Source: Flammula alnicola
Taxonomy: Eukaryota; Basidiomycota; Agaricomycetes; Agaricales; Strophariaceae
Length of the DNA: 64,000 nt
Reading direction: 5' to 3'
Assembly: GCA_015499995.1 (NCBI GenBank)
Contig: JADNRV010000171.1
Location: 1 to 64,000 of the forward strand
Shown here: positions 24,001 to 34,700 of the stretch, piece by piece
Layout of the letters: each line of letters opens with the position of its first letter
Position numbering within the stretch: the first letter of the stretch is position 1
Notes under the pieces: model-generated
What the model saw: only the letters and a program-made list of their open reading frames with translations
Told to the model about the DNA's origin: nothing
Database searches by the model: none
Program-made: the position numbers and the translations under genes

Positions 24001-25459
24001 TGAGAGACCCGCTACGCGCTCAGCGACCTAAACAACACACACAACTGCGGAGCGAGATCCTAACTAGGTCGAGTGACGCTCTACTAGCTTCAGAAATATG
24101 TAGTGTGCTGTACTCCACAGTGTTTGTTTTATTTAGCTAGCTGACTTGTAGACAGCGCCTCGCGGTTCGTTTAAAGTGGGTATGAGGGATTATTCAAATA
24201 CACGTTTTATCTTCGTTTCAAGCTTCGTTTTATCACAAGGATGAACGGTTTTATTGATTTTAAGGTTTTATGTTTTAGAAAAGCTCTCTAAGACGCTACT
24301 AGCTCGACTTTCGAAGCACTAGCTGCTCTGGAGGCTCGGAACTCGTCTGAAACTAAGGCCGCACTGTGCGCTACCTTCTGAACGATCTGCTAGCCCACTT
24401 GGACTCTGTTTCTGACTTTCTCTAGGCACTCTTCCGGCCTCTAAGCACTCTTCTGGCTTCTAAATTCTTGGACCTTGTCCTCAAGAACTTCTCTTTAACA
24501 CTAAGCCTTCTTCTGGCTTTCAAACGAACTCTATTGAAGTCAAACTGATCCTTTATTCGTCCTCTTTCTTACTAGACACTGCGTCTTAGCTCGAAATAAA
24601 ACTGGGAAGAGATTGCTTAAGGTAACTAGCTACAGAAGTACATCTTTTATACTACAGCTATGTGTGGTTCTGGTATGCGAATAAAATAGAGTAAAACATT
24701 CTTATCTCGTGTAAATAATGCCTGCAGGCAATGGGTATAGGGTTGGGTATTCCAGGTGACCAGATAGAGGTCAAGGGATTTGGAAATTCATCCATTTTAG
24801 CGCGCTAGGACGCTCCTGACTTCCGCGTACCATGCGCATCATGCGTGCGTCTCGGCTAGCGGTGCCGCTTTATTCCGGATCTGCGGCCATCATTGATGCC
24901 GGTTTCCTCTTTCCTTTCTCGTCCTATTACTACTTTTGATACTCCCGCGGGTAGAGGGTAGAGCGTGCGTCTAACTAACGCGTCCGCGTCCCGTGCGTCT
25001 CCCGGTAAGTCACAAGATACACCCGCTAGTAGTCGACGCACTCGCGTCTCGCTTTCACTAGCTGTGTCTCGCGCTCCTAGTTGTAGTATTTTGTAGCTAG
25101 CTATTCAGCAATACACTGATTGTACTGAATTCGCCGCGCACTACTTCCAAAGCATCCAGAAGTCTTTTAATTTATTCCCCATGGTGCGTTTTATGCCTCG
25201 CTAGTCGTTTATGACTTATGCGTTCTATATTTCACTGTTTTCTAACTTTTAACTGTCTCCCGGCTTATCATACGGACTCAGCTAGCTCTGAACCGCATCT
25301 GATTACCATTGTCACAGGTTATATGACAGCTAGTAGTCGCATAGCTAGGCCTTAGACTACTAACTTGGGTGCGTTATAGTCTCTCTATCTCGGTTATATT
25401 CTATAGGTAAAAGATGATATATCGCGAAATTCACGCGCGGCCGGTTTGCGGCCCTATCA
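24001..25459 (-). repeat. 3' LTR of element A
   Basis: Begins TGAGAGACCC and ends GGCCCTATCA on the + strand, the TG...CA form of LTRs. It is directly repeated at 39026-40478. On its inner side the sequence TCTCCCCCCC (a G/A tract on the element strand) is the expected polypurine tract, which makes this the 3' LTR of a minus-strand element. Confidence 0.9.
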
Positions 25460-25472
25460 TCTCCCCCCCACG
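25460..25472 (-). other. Polypurine tract of element A
   Basis: On the minus strand the bases directly before the 3' LTR are GTGGGGGGGAGA, a purine run in the usual place for priming plus-strand DNA synthesis. Confidence 0.65.
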
Positions 25473-25924
25473 AAATCTTGACTGTCCTCAGTCAACCGGA
25501 CTCGTCCCTTGAGCACCACTAGTGGTCTGCTCGGTATTTCCTACTAGTTGACATTCTGTTTTATCGCTTTGTTTTCTAGTGCTGCTAGGCGAGTTGCAGC
25601 TTTGCTGCTAGCTCTCTGCGTCTCCTGTTCTTTGACTTTTGATGCGTACTTCCCGATTGGGTAAGTTGCATGGCACAAGCGCCCATCCCGAACACAGATC
25701 TATTTTTAGCCTGCTCTGTATCTCTAGCGCCGCTCCTTCCCTCTAGGGAATTGTTAAGCTCAGGCTTTCGCGATCGCCCTCCCGTGCTCGCTTTCCACCA
25801 TTTTCTTTTATTTTCTTTCACATTCTTCGGGGTTCGGTCGCTCCCGGCCGTTCACGTGTCCCCTGCCTTTTTAACTTCGCAAAGTTCAACTTTTTCGCCC
25901 TCACTTCTCTTCTTTCATCTCCCT

Positions 25925-27935
25925 ATGGCTTCCTCTTCCGCTGATCATTTCTCGCTCATCCGTGGTCACCTCAAGTCGACCGCCGGGCTATCTTCATTTC
26001 CCACCGCTCATCGCATACCCATCCTCCTGCAGCGGAGATTCGTTCAACCATCGACACCATCCATGGCCCTCTGACCCAACACGTTCGACAATTCCCCGAC
26101 GATGCTATCAATTGCGACGCATTCCGCGCCTTTTTAACATCGCTTTCAGTGGCCGCTCACCAACTCCCTCTCGTCCTCCTTCTTGGAACGAGTGGTTGAT
26201 TCAGAACACGCCCGCAAATTTAACGTGCGTCTTTTCTCTTTTTTATTTCGCTTCCCTCTCACTGAGGGAATTTCTAGGCCAACAACCACTTCATGCGTAC
26301 CACCCTTCTCTCTCCCAACTACGTATACGTCGGAGACCCTGGCGACGAGGAGGACGCCGAAGTCGTCGAGTCTCATGACTCCGACTCCAGTGTCGAGGTC
26401 GCGCTTCAGGTTCCTAAGGTTGGCCCCCCAACCAAGCGCAAACGCATGGATCCAAGCCCTCCGAACCTCACCGTCCTTCTACTGCAGGTCCTCCCGTCGT
26501 AGGGACGCCGCTTCACCTGTTCCTTCTTCCATTCCTAGTGTTTCCACTCGATCTCGTACTCAAGCCCTGGCCGTCCTCCTACTCAGGCCAAGACCGTTTC
26601 TCTTAATTCTACCCCGGCTCCCGACGCAATGGTTTCGTCTTCCTCCAGGCCTCGCAAGACTTCCGTTCGTGCTGCCTGTCCGTCTCCTCCCTCTCTGTTC
26701 TTTCTTTATTTCATCTGACCTCTTCTTATTGTTTCAGCTCCCATCGCCAAGGTCGTTCCTTCTGGTTCTAAAACTCGCAAACTTCTTCTATTGTTGCTCC
26801 TCAAGACTCCGACGATGACCAAGTCGACGAACTAGAGGACGATCGCGAGCCCGCCCCGAAGCCTTCCAGGGGCAAAGGCAAAACCAAGAAGTCGGACCTC
26901 TTGCCTCGTGAGGTCGCCGCTCAGCGAATTCTGGCTGCCCCAGGTCCTGCTCATCCCGAGGCCATCTCGGCTTCTCAGGTTGACTTTCGGTCGAGGCGCG
27001 TCTCCAGGTATATTCTCTCACTTTATTTTTCTTTTTCTTTGTTTTTCTAACTGTTTTTACCTTTCTGTAGAACCCGGTCGCTGCCTTGCGTGCGCGACCC
27101 ATATGTTCAAGGGTGAACCTCACGAGTGCAAATTCGTCGGCTGGGGTCGTCGCTGCGGCCTTGCCAAAGAGGTGGCAAAGCTCGTTGTACTTTCGAGCTT
27201 AACCCTCGGGAACTTGACCAAGTTCTGGCTTCTATTTCGCCTCTCGTCTCTTCATCGCGCCATCGTACGTTCTCTCCCTTCTTTCTTCGTTCCCTTTATC
27301 TCATATTTCTCTCTTGTAGAGCTTCAAGCTCTTGTGGTCCAGATCAACCGGCTCTTCCAAGACGCCGCTCTCTTCGCTCAACTTTCCGATCGTGCCAATC
27401 GACATGCGGCCCACCTCGTTACGCAGCTGATGGAACATGCCCGTTACATCAAAACTAACTTCCTCCTGGCCACATCGTTGGGCCTCGTTTCGAAGGTATG
27501 GACGTTTTGGACACGTTGCTCAACGGCGACTACTCCCTCCTTGACGCCTATCTCAACGAGTCGGTCGACCATCCAGGCTTTCCCTCGATGAACGCTCTTA
27601 CGGGGTTCTTTGCTAACTCCCGCACAACGATGCATCGACAGCCCTTGCTTATGCCTCCGCCGATGCCGCATTCCACTCGTACCAGGCTGCCACCCATCTA
27701 GTAGCCAGTTCTTCTGTCAGGCCCGTCCGTTTCGGCTACCTCGGACGAGGTCACTGCTGCTCAACTCGCGCGCCGACCTTTTCAACGGTGATGCGCCTGC
27801 GTGCTCTCGCGACCCCGATGAGCCACGATTCTCGCGAAGTGGACGAGCTGGATGACGCTCCCATGCAAACGACAACTAGTAGTTTCTACTCGCCCGACCT
27901 TTCCCTCTTTCTTCTTTCTATTTGTATATAGATTT
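25925..27935 (+). CDS. Antisense passenger gene P1 in element A: cysteine-cluster protein, frame-broken
   Basis: Starts M-A-S-S-S-A-D-H-F-S-L-I-R-G-H-L-K-S-T-A at 25925. Exon pieces follow: I-H-G-P-L-T-Q-H-V-R-Q-F-P-D-D-A, then E-R-V-V-D-S-E-H-A-R-K-F-N spliced to A-N-N-H-F-M-R-T-T-L-L-S-P-N-Y-V-Y-V-G-D, an acidic stretch, and a basic stretch with P-S-R-G-K-G-K-T-K-K-S. At about 27070-27200 lies a cysteine cluster, C-L-A-C then C at +12, C at +9, C at +3 and C at +8 in two adjoining frames, which looks like a zinc-binding module. The C-terminal part has D-V-L-D-T-L-L-N-G-D-Y-S-L-L and a coiled, Ala-rich segment, ending near 27935. GT-AG introns occur at about 26225-26278, 27008-27069 and 27265-27318. 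At least three frame changes are present. No known function. It runs against the retrotransposon, so its introns would not be removed from the genomic RNA. Confidence 0.5.
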
Positions 27936-28544
27936 CTACTAGTTGTTTCTTGTGCACGCAGGGTTGTAGCTGGTGTCTTGGGCGGCTCGCGGGGCCTTTT
28001 ATTTTAACGTCGCGTATATAGTTTTGGACGTTGCACGCTGCGGGGGCGGTGGTCTTTTTAGATCATCGTCCCCTTTCGATTACTTTTGCCTTGGGGGCGG
28101 CGATCTCTTTAGATCGTCGTCCCCCTATATCTCTTGTTTAGTAGTGAGACTGATAGTCTCACTACTTATGTTTAAATATATTTCTTGTGTGTATCTCTGG
28201 TGTGACCCTAAGCCTAAAACCTAAGTCTCTAAGCCTTAAGTCAAGTCTAAGATTGACTTTTATAGTGACTAGTTTTCTTTTAAATCTATGCTGTGTCTTT
28301 GTTTTACTAGACCTAGTTTATTTCAAAGTCCTAGCTGCTTACTTGCTGCTTGACAGTCAGCTAGTTCGCAGTTTTTGTCTTTGTAAGTCCGAGTATCGCT
28401 AGGAATGCGGCTAGCTATTCCTATCTCCCTCCCACAAGAAATCAACTGTCCCCAGTTGTGTTCTGGGCGTCGTCTGATTATCTCGCTTATAAAAGGGTGC
28501 AACTAGTTGTGCTTTTAATCGCACTATTTCTTGTTCTTTCCCTC
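27936..28544. other. Non-coding spacer in element A with stem-loop and short direct repeat
   Basis: No coding block. A near-duplicate of about 32 nt, each copy ending TAGATCRTCGTCCCC, occurs at about 28042-28073 and 28093-28124. A 12-bp perfect hairpin with a 3-nt loop lies at 28140-28166. Around 28420-28460 the sequence resembles the A-rich/CCCCAG motif found next to the left LTR, which may mean that an earlier LTR-proximal segment was duplicated. Confidence 0.45.
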
Positions 28545-28990
28545 ATGGCGACTATCTCAGCTGACTCTGATCATTCCACGACGATCTCTTCTTGTTCCTT
28601 GATTGGCACGACTTTATCACGCCTCAAAGACGCGACTCTGCAATTTGATGCGGACTATTTACGCCCTGGCGCTGCTCATTCCGTTGGTTTGGATGTTATT
28701 AGGCAGCTAGCTGCTGACGCTGTACGTTTTTGCCTCCTAGCTGTACACTTCGTCACTCTTTGTCTAACTTTATTGCCTAGTGCGTCCTTCACCTTTCTCC
28801 GGACTATGTTGCCGCGCATCCCGACGTATATTTCATATTATCGTCGATTGCGGAGTCCGAACAAGAGCTTCTTGCTTTTTGTTTTCCCGGAGATCGCGTA
28901 TCTTATCATCTCAGTCGATCATCCGCGACCTTATTCCACCTTTGTAAGGCGTCAGTCAACGTTGAAACTGCTGTCAAGTTCGTTATTTTT
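28545..28990 (+). CDS. Antisense passenger gene P2 in element A
   Basis: Exon 1 starts at 28545 with M-A-T-I-S-A-D-S-D-H-S-T-T-I-S-S-C-S and runs to R-Q-L-A-A-D-A. A short GT-AG intron (about 28722-28778) leads to an exon with V-L-H-L-S-P-D-Y-V-A-A-H-P-D-V-Y-F-I-L, E-S-E-Q-E-L-L-A-F-C-F-P-G-D and L-F-H-L-C-K-A-S-V-N-V-E-T-A-V. The 3' end is not resolved; the frame closes at about 29040 unless a further intron is used. No recognised domain. Its start, intron spacing and strand resemble P3 and P4, which suggests a series of related small genes. Confidence 0.45.
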
Positions 28991-29396
28991 CCTCTCTTCT
29001 TTCCTAGCTTTTTTCAATTCGCTTTTTAGGCTGAATCTCTTTTAATTGCTATTGTAGTTACTTTTACAACTAGCTCGAATTTCGTTTAGCTAGCTATATC
29101 ATAACTCGTGTATTTTTGCCTTGAGGCCTTGCTTTTTGCAATTTCACCATGCCTCGTGCCTAAGACTTTGTCTTTTTGTTCATGCGCCTCTTGATTATCG
29201 CACCGGAGTTATGTGTTTCCGTTGATCGCCAATCAAGCTAGTTGCCATTTTTGGCTTGCACTGCCATCATGCGACCCTTTTTGATCCCTTTGGGCAGGCG
29301 CTAGCTATTTCCTTATCCGGCAGAGGCGCTCCGCGCCTCTGGTTATTTAACTCAGATTTGAACGCGTTTTGAGCAGCAGTCCTTGAATATTCATCA

Positions 29397-30006
29397 ATGG
29401 CTTCTCCTTCCGTCTCCTACCCTATTCCTAAGGATACTCTCGATACCCTCGCCGAAGCCGTGTCTTTTGCACAGTATACTTTGGATAAGAATCCGCTTCA
29501 CACAAACGACTTCGCTAGCGAAGCCTTTCGCATTGGCCTCTTTTGCGTACGCCTCGTTGTTTTATATCTCCTTAAATCTCGCTTATATATGCGATTTTTC
29601 TTTTAGGAGCCTATCCTTCTTTATCATGATTGCACCGACCCTGGGCCTCGCTTTCTTGGCTTGTTGAAGCAGGTTATTCATCTGCAAAACATCGCTCGCC
29701 ATTTATCGGAGTACGCTTTGTTCGACAGGCTCCACCGCTTCTTGGTCGACCAGTACATTACTCTAAAGGATTTGCCCAACCCAGAGGTCAAGGCTGCTTA
29801 TGCCGAGGTACGAGCGCGTTTTTACTGCTAGCTGTTTTTTGCTAACTGCACCGCGTTTTTCTCGTTCCTAGGGCGTGGCGGCGGCAGCGACTATTCGCGC
29901 TGAGCGACAGTTTACCCCTTTTGAATACGACCCTATCCTTTTCGATCCCAAGCACGGCTGTCCTCGTGAGGTCTTCCTGACCGACATCCTTCGCCTTTTA
30001 GCATAG
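29397..30006 (+). CDS. Antisense passenger gene P3 in element A (intact, 161 aa)
   Basis: Three exons, 29397-29546, 29607-29807 and 29872-30006, splice in frame to a 161-residue protein ending in TAG. It begins M-A-S-P-S-V-S-Y-P-I-P-K-D-T-L and contains E-P-I-L-L-Y-H-D-C-T-D-P-G-P-R-F-L-G-L-L, L-F-D-R-L-H-R-F-L-V-D-Q-Y-I and F-E-Y-D-P-I-L-F-D-P-K-H-G-C. It is predicted soluble and mostly helical; I do not recognise the family. Both introns are phase 0 with GTACG donors. A clean spliced frame inside a retrotransposon whose pol is broken argues that this is a real gene and not chance. Confidence 0.62.
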
Positions 30007-30219
30007 ATATTTGCAATATAGCTGTAGTCCATGCACAATTCAATATGATTGGTTCGATTTGTTTCTTCAGGATTGTTCCTTGAGCTAGGGCGTTATCTCT
30101 ACCGCCTCATGTCGTCCGAAACAACAGCTAGCTGTGGTATAAAGAGGCTAGCTGTTTCGCTCTTGTTCTCCAGTAGTTTTCTCTTCTACTTTACTGCACA
30201 TCTCTCTTCTATTCTTTCA

Positions 30220-31574
30220 ATGGCTTCTGTTGACCGTCAACGCAACCTTCCTAGCTACCCGGATATCATGCAGAAGGTCAAACTTCTCGATGTTATTCGT
30301 GGTGCACCTGGCGCGACGTTGGCCAACTATGCCCAACCTCTCGAGGAAACCGCGCATCTTATGGTGCGCTTTTTCTTCTCTCTCTTTGTTCCTTTTCTAA
30401 ATTCGTTTTTCTGTAGTCTAAATGGTCCTCGCACACTAGTACTGTCGCTAGTAACCCTGGCGCTGCTCAGGCCGTCACCCATGTCGCCAACATCTTTGCT
30501 GAGCTCCAGGATGTTTACAAACCCTACAAGTTGAGCGAGAAGGCTGCCGCGGTCTGCGCGTTGCACTTGAGCATTCAGCCGCGTTCCCTTAAGGGTGACA
30601 TTCCGACTGGTCCCAAGGCCGCGATTGCCGCTAGCTCTTCCGTGCGTTCCCCATTCTTTTATTTTATCTCAACTAGCTGATGACTTTCTTTATCTTTCCG
30701 TAGAAGCGTTTAACTCGCGGGTCTCGCGGCAAAGGTGCCATCGATGATTTCGAGACGGCCTCCGCTCCTGGTGCTTGTGCGTCTCCTTCTGAGATCGTTG
30801 TCGACGACGACGACTCCGACTTGGTGCTTATTTATCTGTCTTCCTTCTAGTTCCTGTTGAACTAAGCGACTTCTTTACTTCGCTATTTCAACAGATGAAG
30901 GTCGATGGCGACCAACTCGTTTTCTCAGACACTGTCACCGACCCTGGCATATCTTCCTCTAGGGTTGCCGAGGAGCGTGAGCGTCCTAACTCTCGCAAGA
31001 GACGCTCGCCCCTAGCGCCGAACCTAGTGCCAAGGTACGCATCTATTTTTATCTTTCTAATTTTAGCTGACGCTCTCTCCAGTTTTCTGCAAACGCGCGG
31101 AGGTGGTACGTCTCCCATACGCGCTAGTTCCCAACATGGATGTTGACAGTCTTGCATATCTCAAGGCTTCCAAGGCCTTGGCTCATAGCTCTGACAAGTC
31201 CTCGGCCCGGTCCGATAGCGACTCCTCTAAGCGTGCGCGCACTGAGGATAGCTATGTTTTCGGTGACTCGGCCATTCTTGTCGAGGGTACGTCGTCTTTT
31301 ATCTTTCTATTCAATATTCTTTCTGATTTTTCTTTCAACAGCTTCTGACCTCGCTGTTAACAACGCGCACTCGCATGAAGTCTTGGCTAAGGCTTCTGCC
31401 CTCGTCAGCAACAAGACTGCTTCGTCCGGCGACGAGCTAGCTCATCGCAAGGTCATTGGTGAGATCCAGGCCGAGCTCGTTGTTGGTTTACACCGCATCG
31501 AGTTCCACTTGCAGCACCGCGAGATCCTTCTCAAGGAGCTTAAACGCATGCAGAATAACCTCGACCTCGCCTAG
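30220..31574 (+). CDS. Antisense passenger gene P4 in element A
   Basis: Exons 30220-30363, 30417-30641 and 30704-30823 join in frame: M-A-S-V-D-R-Q-R-N-L-P-S-Y-P-D-I-M-Q-K, then S-K-W-S-S-H-T-S-T-V-A-S-N-P-G-A-A and an acidic end D-D-D-D-S-D. An exon from 30895 continues M-K-V-D-G-D-Q-L-V-F-S-D-T-V and later exons give N-M-D-V-D-S-L-A-Y-L-K-A-S-K-A and a last exon with A-S-D-L-A-V-N-N-A-H-S-H-E-V ending R-M-Q-N-N-L-D-L-A and TAG at 31572-31574. The join near 31030-31085 is one base out of frame. The basic, Ser-rich middle (R-K-R-R-S-P; S-S-K-R-A-R) may be a nuclear localisation region. The C-terminus is probably a coiled coil. Function unknown. It ends about 130 bases from the 3' end of pol, tail to tail. 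Confidence 0.5.
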
Positions 31575-31703
31575 CTACCTCGTTGTTACAACTAGCTCGA
31601 ATCATAGCCTCAAAGTGGCTTTATAGATTTTCTCTTTCGCTTGTTTTATGTAGCCCAGCTTGCTTGTGTGGGCCGGAATACATCATTCTTTCTTTTGTGC
31701 CTT

Positions 31704-34700
31704 TTATTCTTCATTCCACCATAAGTCTTCGTCCTCAAACTCTTCCGCGTGCTCTGGCTCTGGCTCAGGCTTCCTGTTCGATTTTCGTCGAACCGGTGCG
31801 TCACTGAATATGAGGTCCGGACCTAGGGCTTCATCATCATCCTCTGGCCTCTCAGCTAGCTTTCTCAGAGTTTCCATATTATGATCAATCACTTCTTCTA
31901 GGTTGTCTGGAAGCTTTATATGTCGCCTAGCGAAATAAGGAATGACTCTAAAGGCCGCCACTTTGTGGTGCGATACCGATCCATCCATTTCTGCAACTAT
32001 ATATGCGCCTCCTGCATTCCTATTCATGATTATCATAGGTCCGAGATATCGCGGTTGCATTTTGCGATTCAATGAGGACTCCACTTGTGTGTTTCTAACT
32101 AGGACCAAATCTCCTGGTTTGAAGATAAAGTCTCTTATTTTTGCGGACTGCTTTTCTTCGAACTTAGCTAGCGCGTCTCGCTTTATTTTCGAAATGCGCT
32201 CGCGCATTTCATCTACATGGACTTTATGCTTGGCCAGAGCTCTCGCTCTATAACCAACTAGCTCTTCTGTTGTAAGAACCCTGTCGGGTAATTCTACCAG
32301 CCATGTCGCTTCTTGTATATCTAGTGGTATTACCGGCTGCGCGCCCGTTACTAGGAAGAACGGTGAACACCCCATTCCTCTTCGGATGGTGATCCTATCT
32401 GCCCATAGTACGTGGTGGAAGAATGCGCACCATTTGTTGGTTAATCCTCCCGTTGCTTTATAAAGCATCTGTCGGATATCCCAATGTGGTCTTTCTATTT
32501 TTCCATTCGCGCGAGAGTTGTATGCAGAGATACTAATCCCTTTTATGCCATACTTCTCTTCTAGATATTTAATCGCTTTTATAAACGGTGCACCGTTGTC
32601 CGAAATAATTTCCTGAAGACATCCCCATCTACAGATAATATCTTCGAACAACCAGAGCGCAATGTTCCTAGCTGTTTCTGCTCTCAACGGTCTCCCTTCT
32701 ACCCAAGAAGTTAACGCGCATCTTCCATGTACTATTTGTCCACAACCCTGCGACTTTGGCGTCATATGCATGGTGTCCACATGTAGTTGCTGGAAGATTG
32801 AAGGCGTATGCGTCTCCGTCCTAGGAATTAATATCATAGTCTTTTGTCTCTCCTGACACATATGGCAGGTTTTGACATACCAGTGAACATCACGTTCAAT
32901 TTCTGGCCACCAAAATCTTTCCATTAACAAGGTCCTAGTTGCGTAAGAACCTCGATGTCCCAAGCTATCGTGAGCCGAGTGCATCATATGAGTTCTATGT
33001 TCTTTTCCACAACTAGCTTGTGCGCTTGATTAATATCTCTTCGATACATGCGCCCTTCTTTATTTAAGAAGAAGTTCCTTGCTGTGCGAGTGAAACTATA
33101 ATATTCTTTTTCTGTCATGCCTGGTGGGCGCCGCATCGGGTTCTCTAACCAGCGACGAACGAGAGGTAATTTCTCGTCCATAGCTTTTCCAGCTGCGTCC
33201 GATTTCTCTCATCATATTCCTCACTAGCTGCGTCCTTCGCTGAGATTTGACCATCCGGAATCTTAGTTCCTAGCATAAACTGCTGTAGGAATTGTTTCTG
33301 AGGTTCTGGGACGGCATCTTCACTCATGAATTTCGCAGCTAGCTCTCTTTCGACTCTATTTTCTCTCCTAGCTCGGTCTATTTCGATCTGGAAGCTTTCC
33401 AGCGACGTAGCTAGGTTATCATATGGCTCTTCCTCTTTCACTTCATATATATATCCTCCTCTAGTGTCGATGGTATCTTTGAACTCATCAAATTCCAAGG
33501 GATCAGGGTCAGACTCATATTTCTTTACAAACACCGGAGGACCTGAGGGTTCATCCTCGTCTGCCTCCGGGTTCTCAAAGACTTCATCTCCTGGTTGCCC
33601 TTCTCTGCGAGATAACCATCTGCTCCAAAGGTCTTTCCTGCTACATGCTGCAAGGTGAAATGGAACATCATAATATGATCTATCCATCTATTTATAGTAG
33701 CATTGGGACCGAGCCCCGGATTGTCAAGCATTCCCTTTAGATATTTGGCGTCTGTTTCGACTACTAGCTTTCTTACGCCGATCAACCAATAATAGCAAGC
33801 GTGCAGAGCTCTCAATAAGCCAAACAACTCTCGCTTCGGCTGCGAGAATCTTTGTTCTCGATCCGTTAATAGAATTGATCCGAACCGGGCATAAGCTTTC
33901 TTCTTCTTGTCCGTCGGGTTCTCTTGATAAATATAGAACCCAACTGCGCGCCACGATGTATCTACAGCTAGGACTATATTTCCTGGTAGAGAGTAGTCTA
34001 GTGGTTTAATACATTTGGCTTCTCTGGCTCCTTCTTTCAACAACTGCATACTTTCTTCTTGTTTCGGCCCCCATTCAAAGGGCGTCTTTCCTCTCAACAG
34101 CTTTTGTATGTGCTCCGCGCGGCTAGCATAGTCTGTAATATATATTCTTAATAGACCAATGGTGCCAATGAATGAGCGCACATCGCTGATAGTTTTGCAC
34201 GGACCCCAGTTCGTGATAGCTAGCAGTTTATCTGGTGACGGCTTTCGTCCCTCATAGAGCAGAGGTGACCCACGACGACTATTTCCGCCGCGCATAAGGT
34301 CGATTTATATCCAGAAAATGTTCCTCCGCTATATTTCATCCTCTGGACAATGCGATTTACATTCTGCATGTGTTCCCAGACGAAGCGTCGGATTCCCGAG
34401 TTTTCTTTGATAACCTCGTACCCTCCTTTAGCTAGTTCATATCTCGTCTTAGGTCCTCGAATTGGTACATCATCTATGTACGGTCGGTGTAGTCCGGCAT
34501 TTCTTCTCTCAAAATATATGTGACATCTTCATGAAAGATTGGCACAGAGTTCGTCCATCCCATTGGCAGAGAAACTAAACGAAGGGCCCCAAAGGGTGTC
34601 TGGAACGTTGTCAGATCTCTCGACGATTCAGCTAGGAGCCGCTCATCGTATCCAACATATAAGTCCAAGATTCCGCCGCATGACCGTCCTGAAAAATGTT

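Noticed and set aside
31942..32253. Plus-strand frames opposite gag-pol of elements A and B
   Set aside because: No introns, starts or domains; they mirror pol coding sequence and do not resemble passengers P1-P4.
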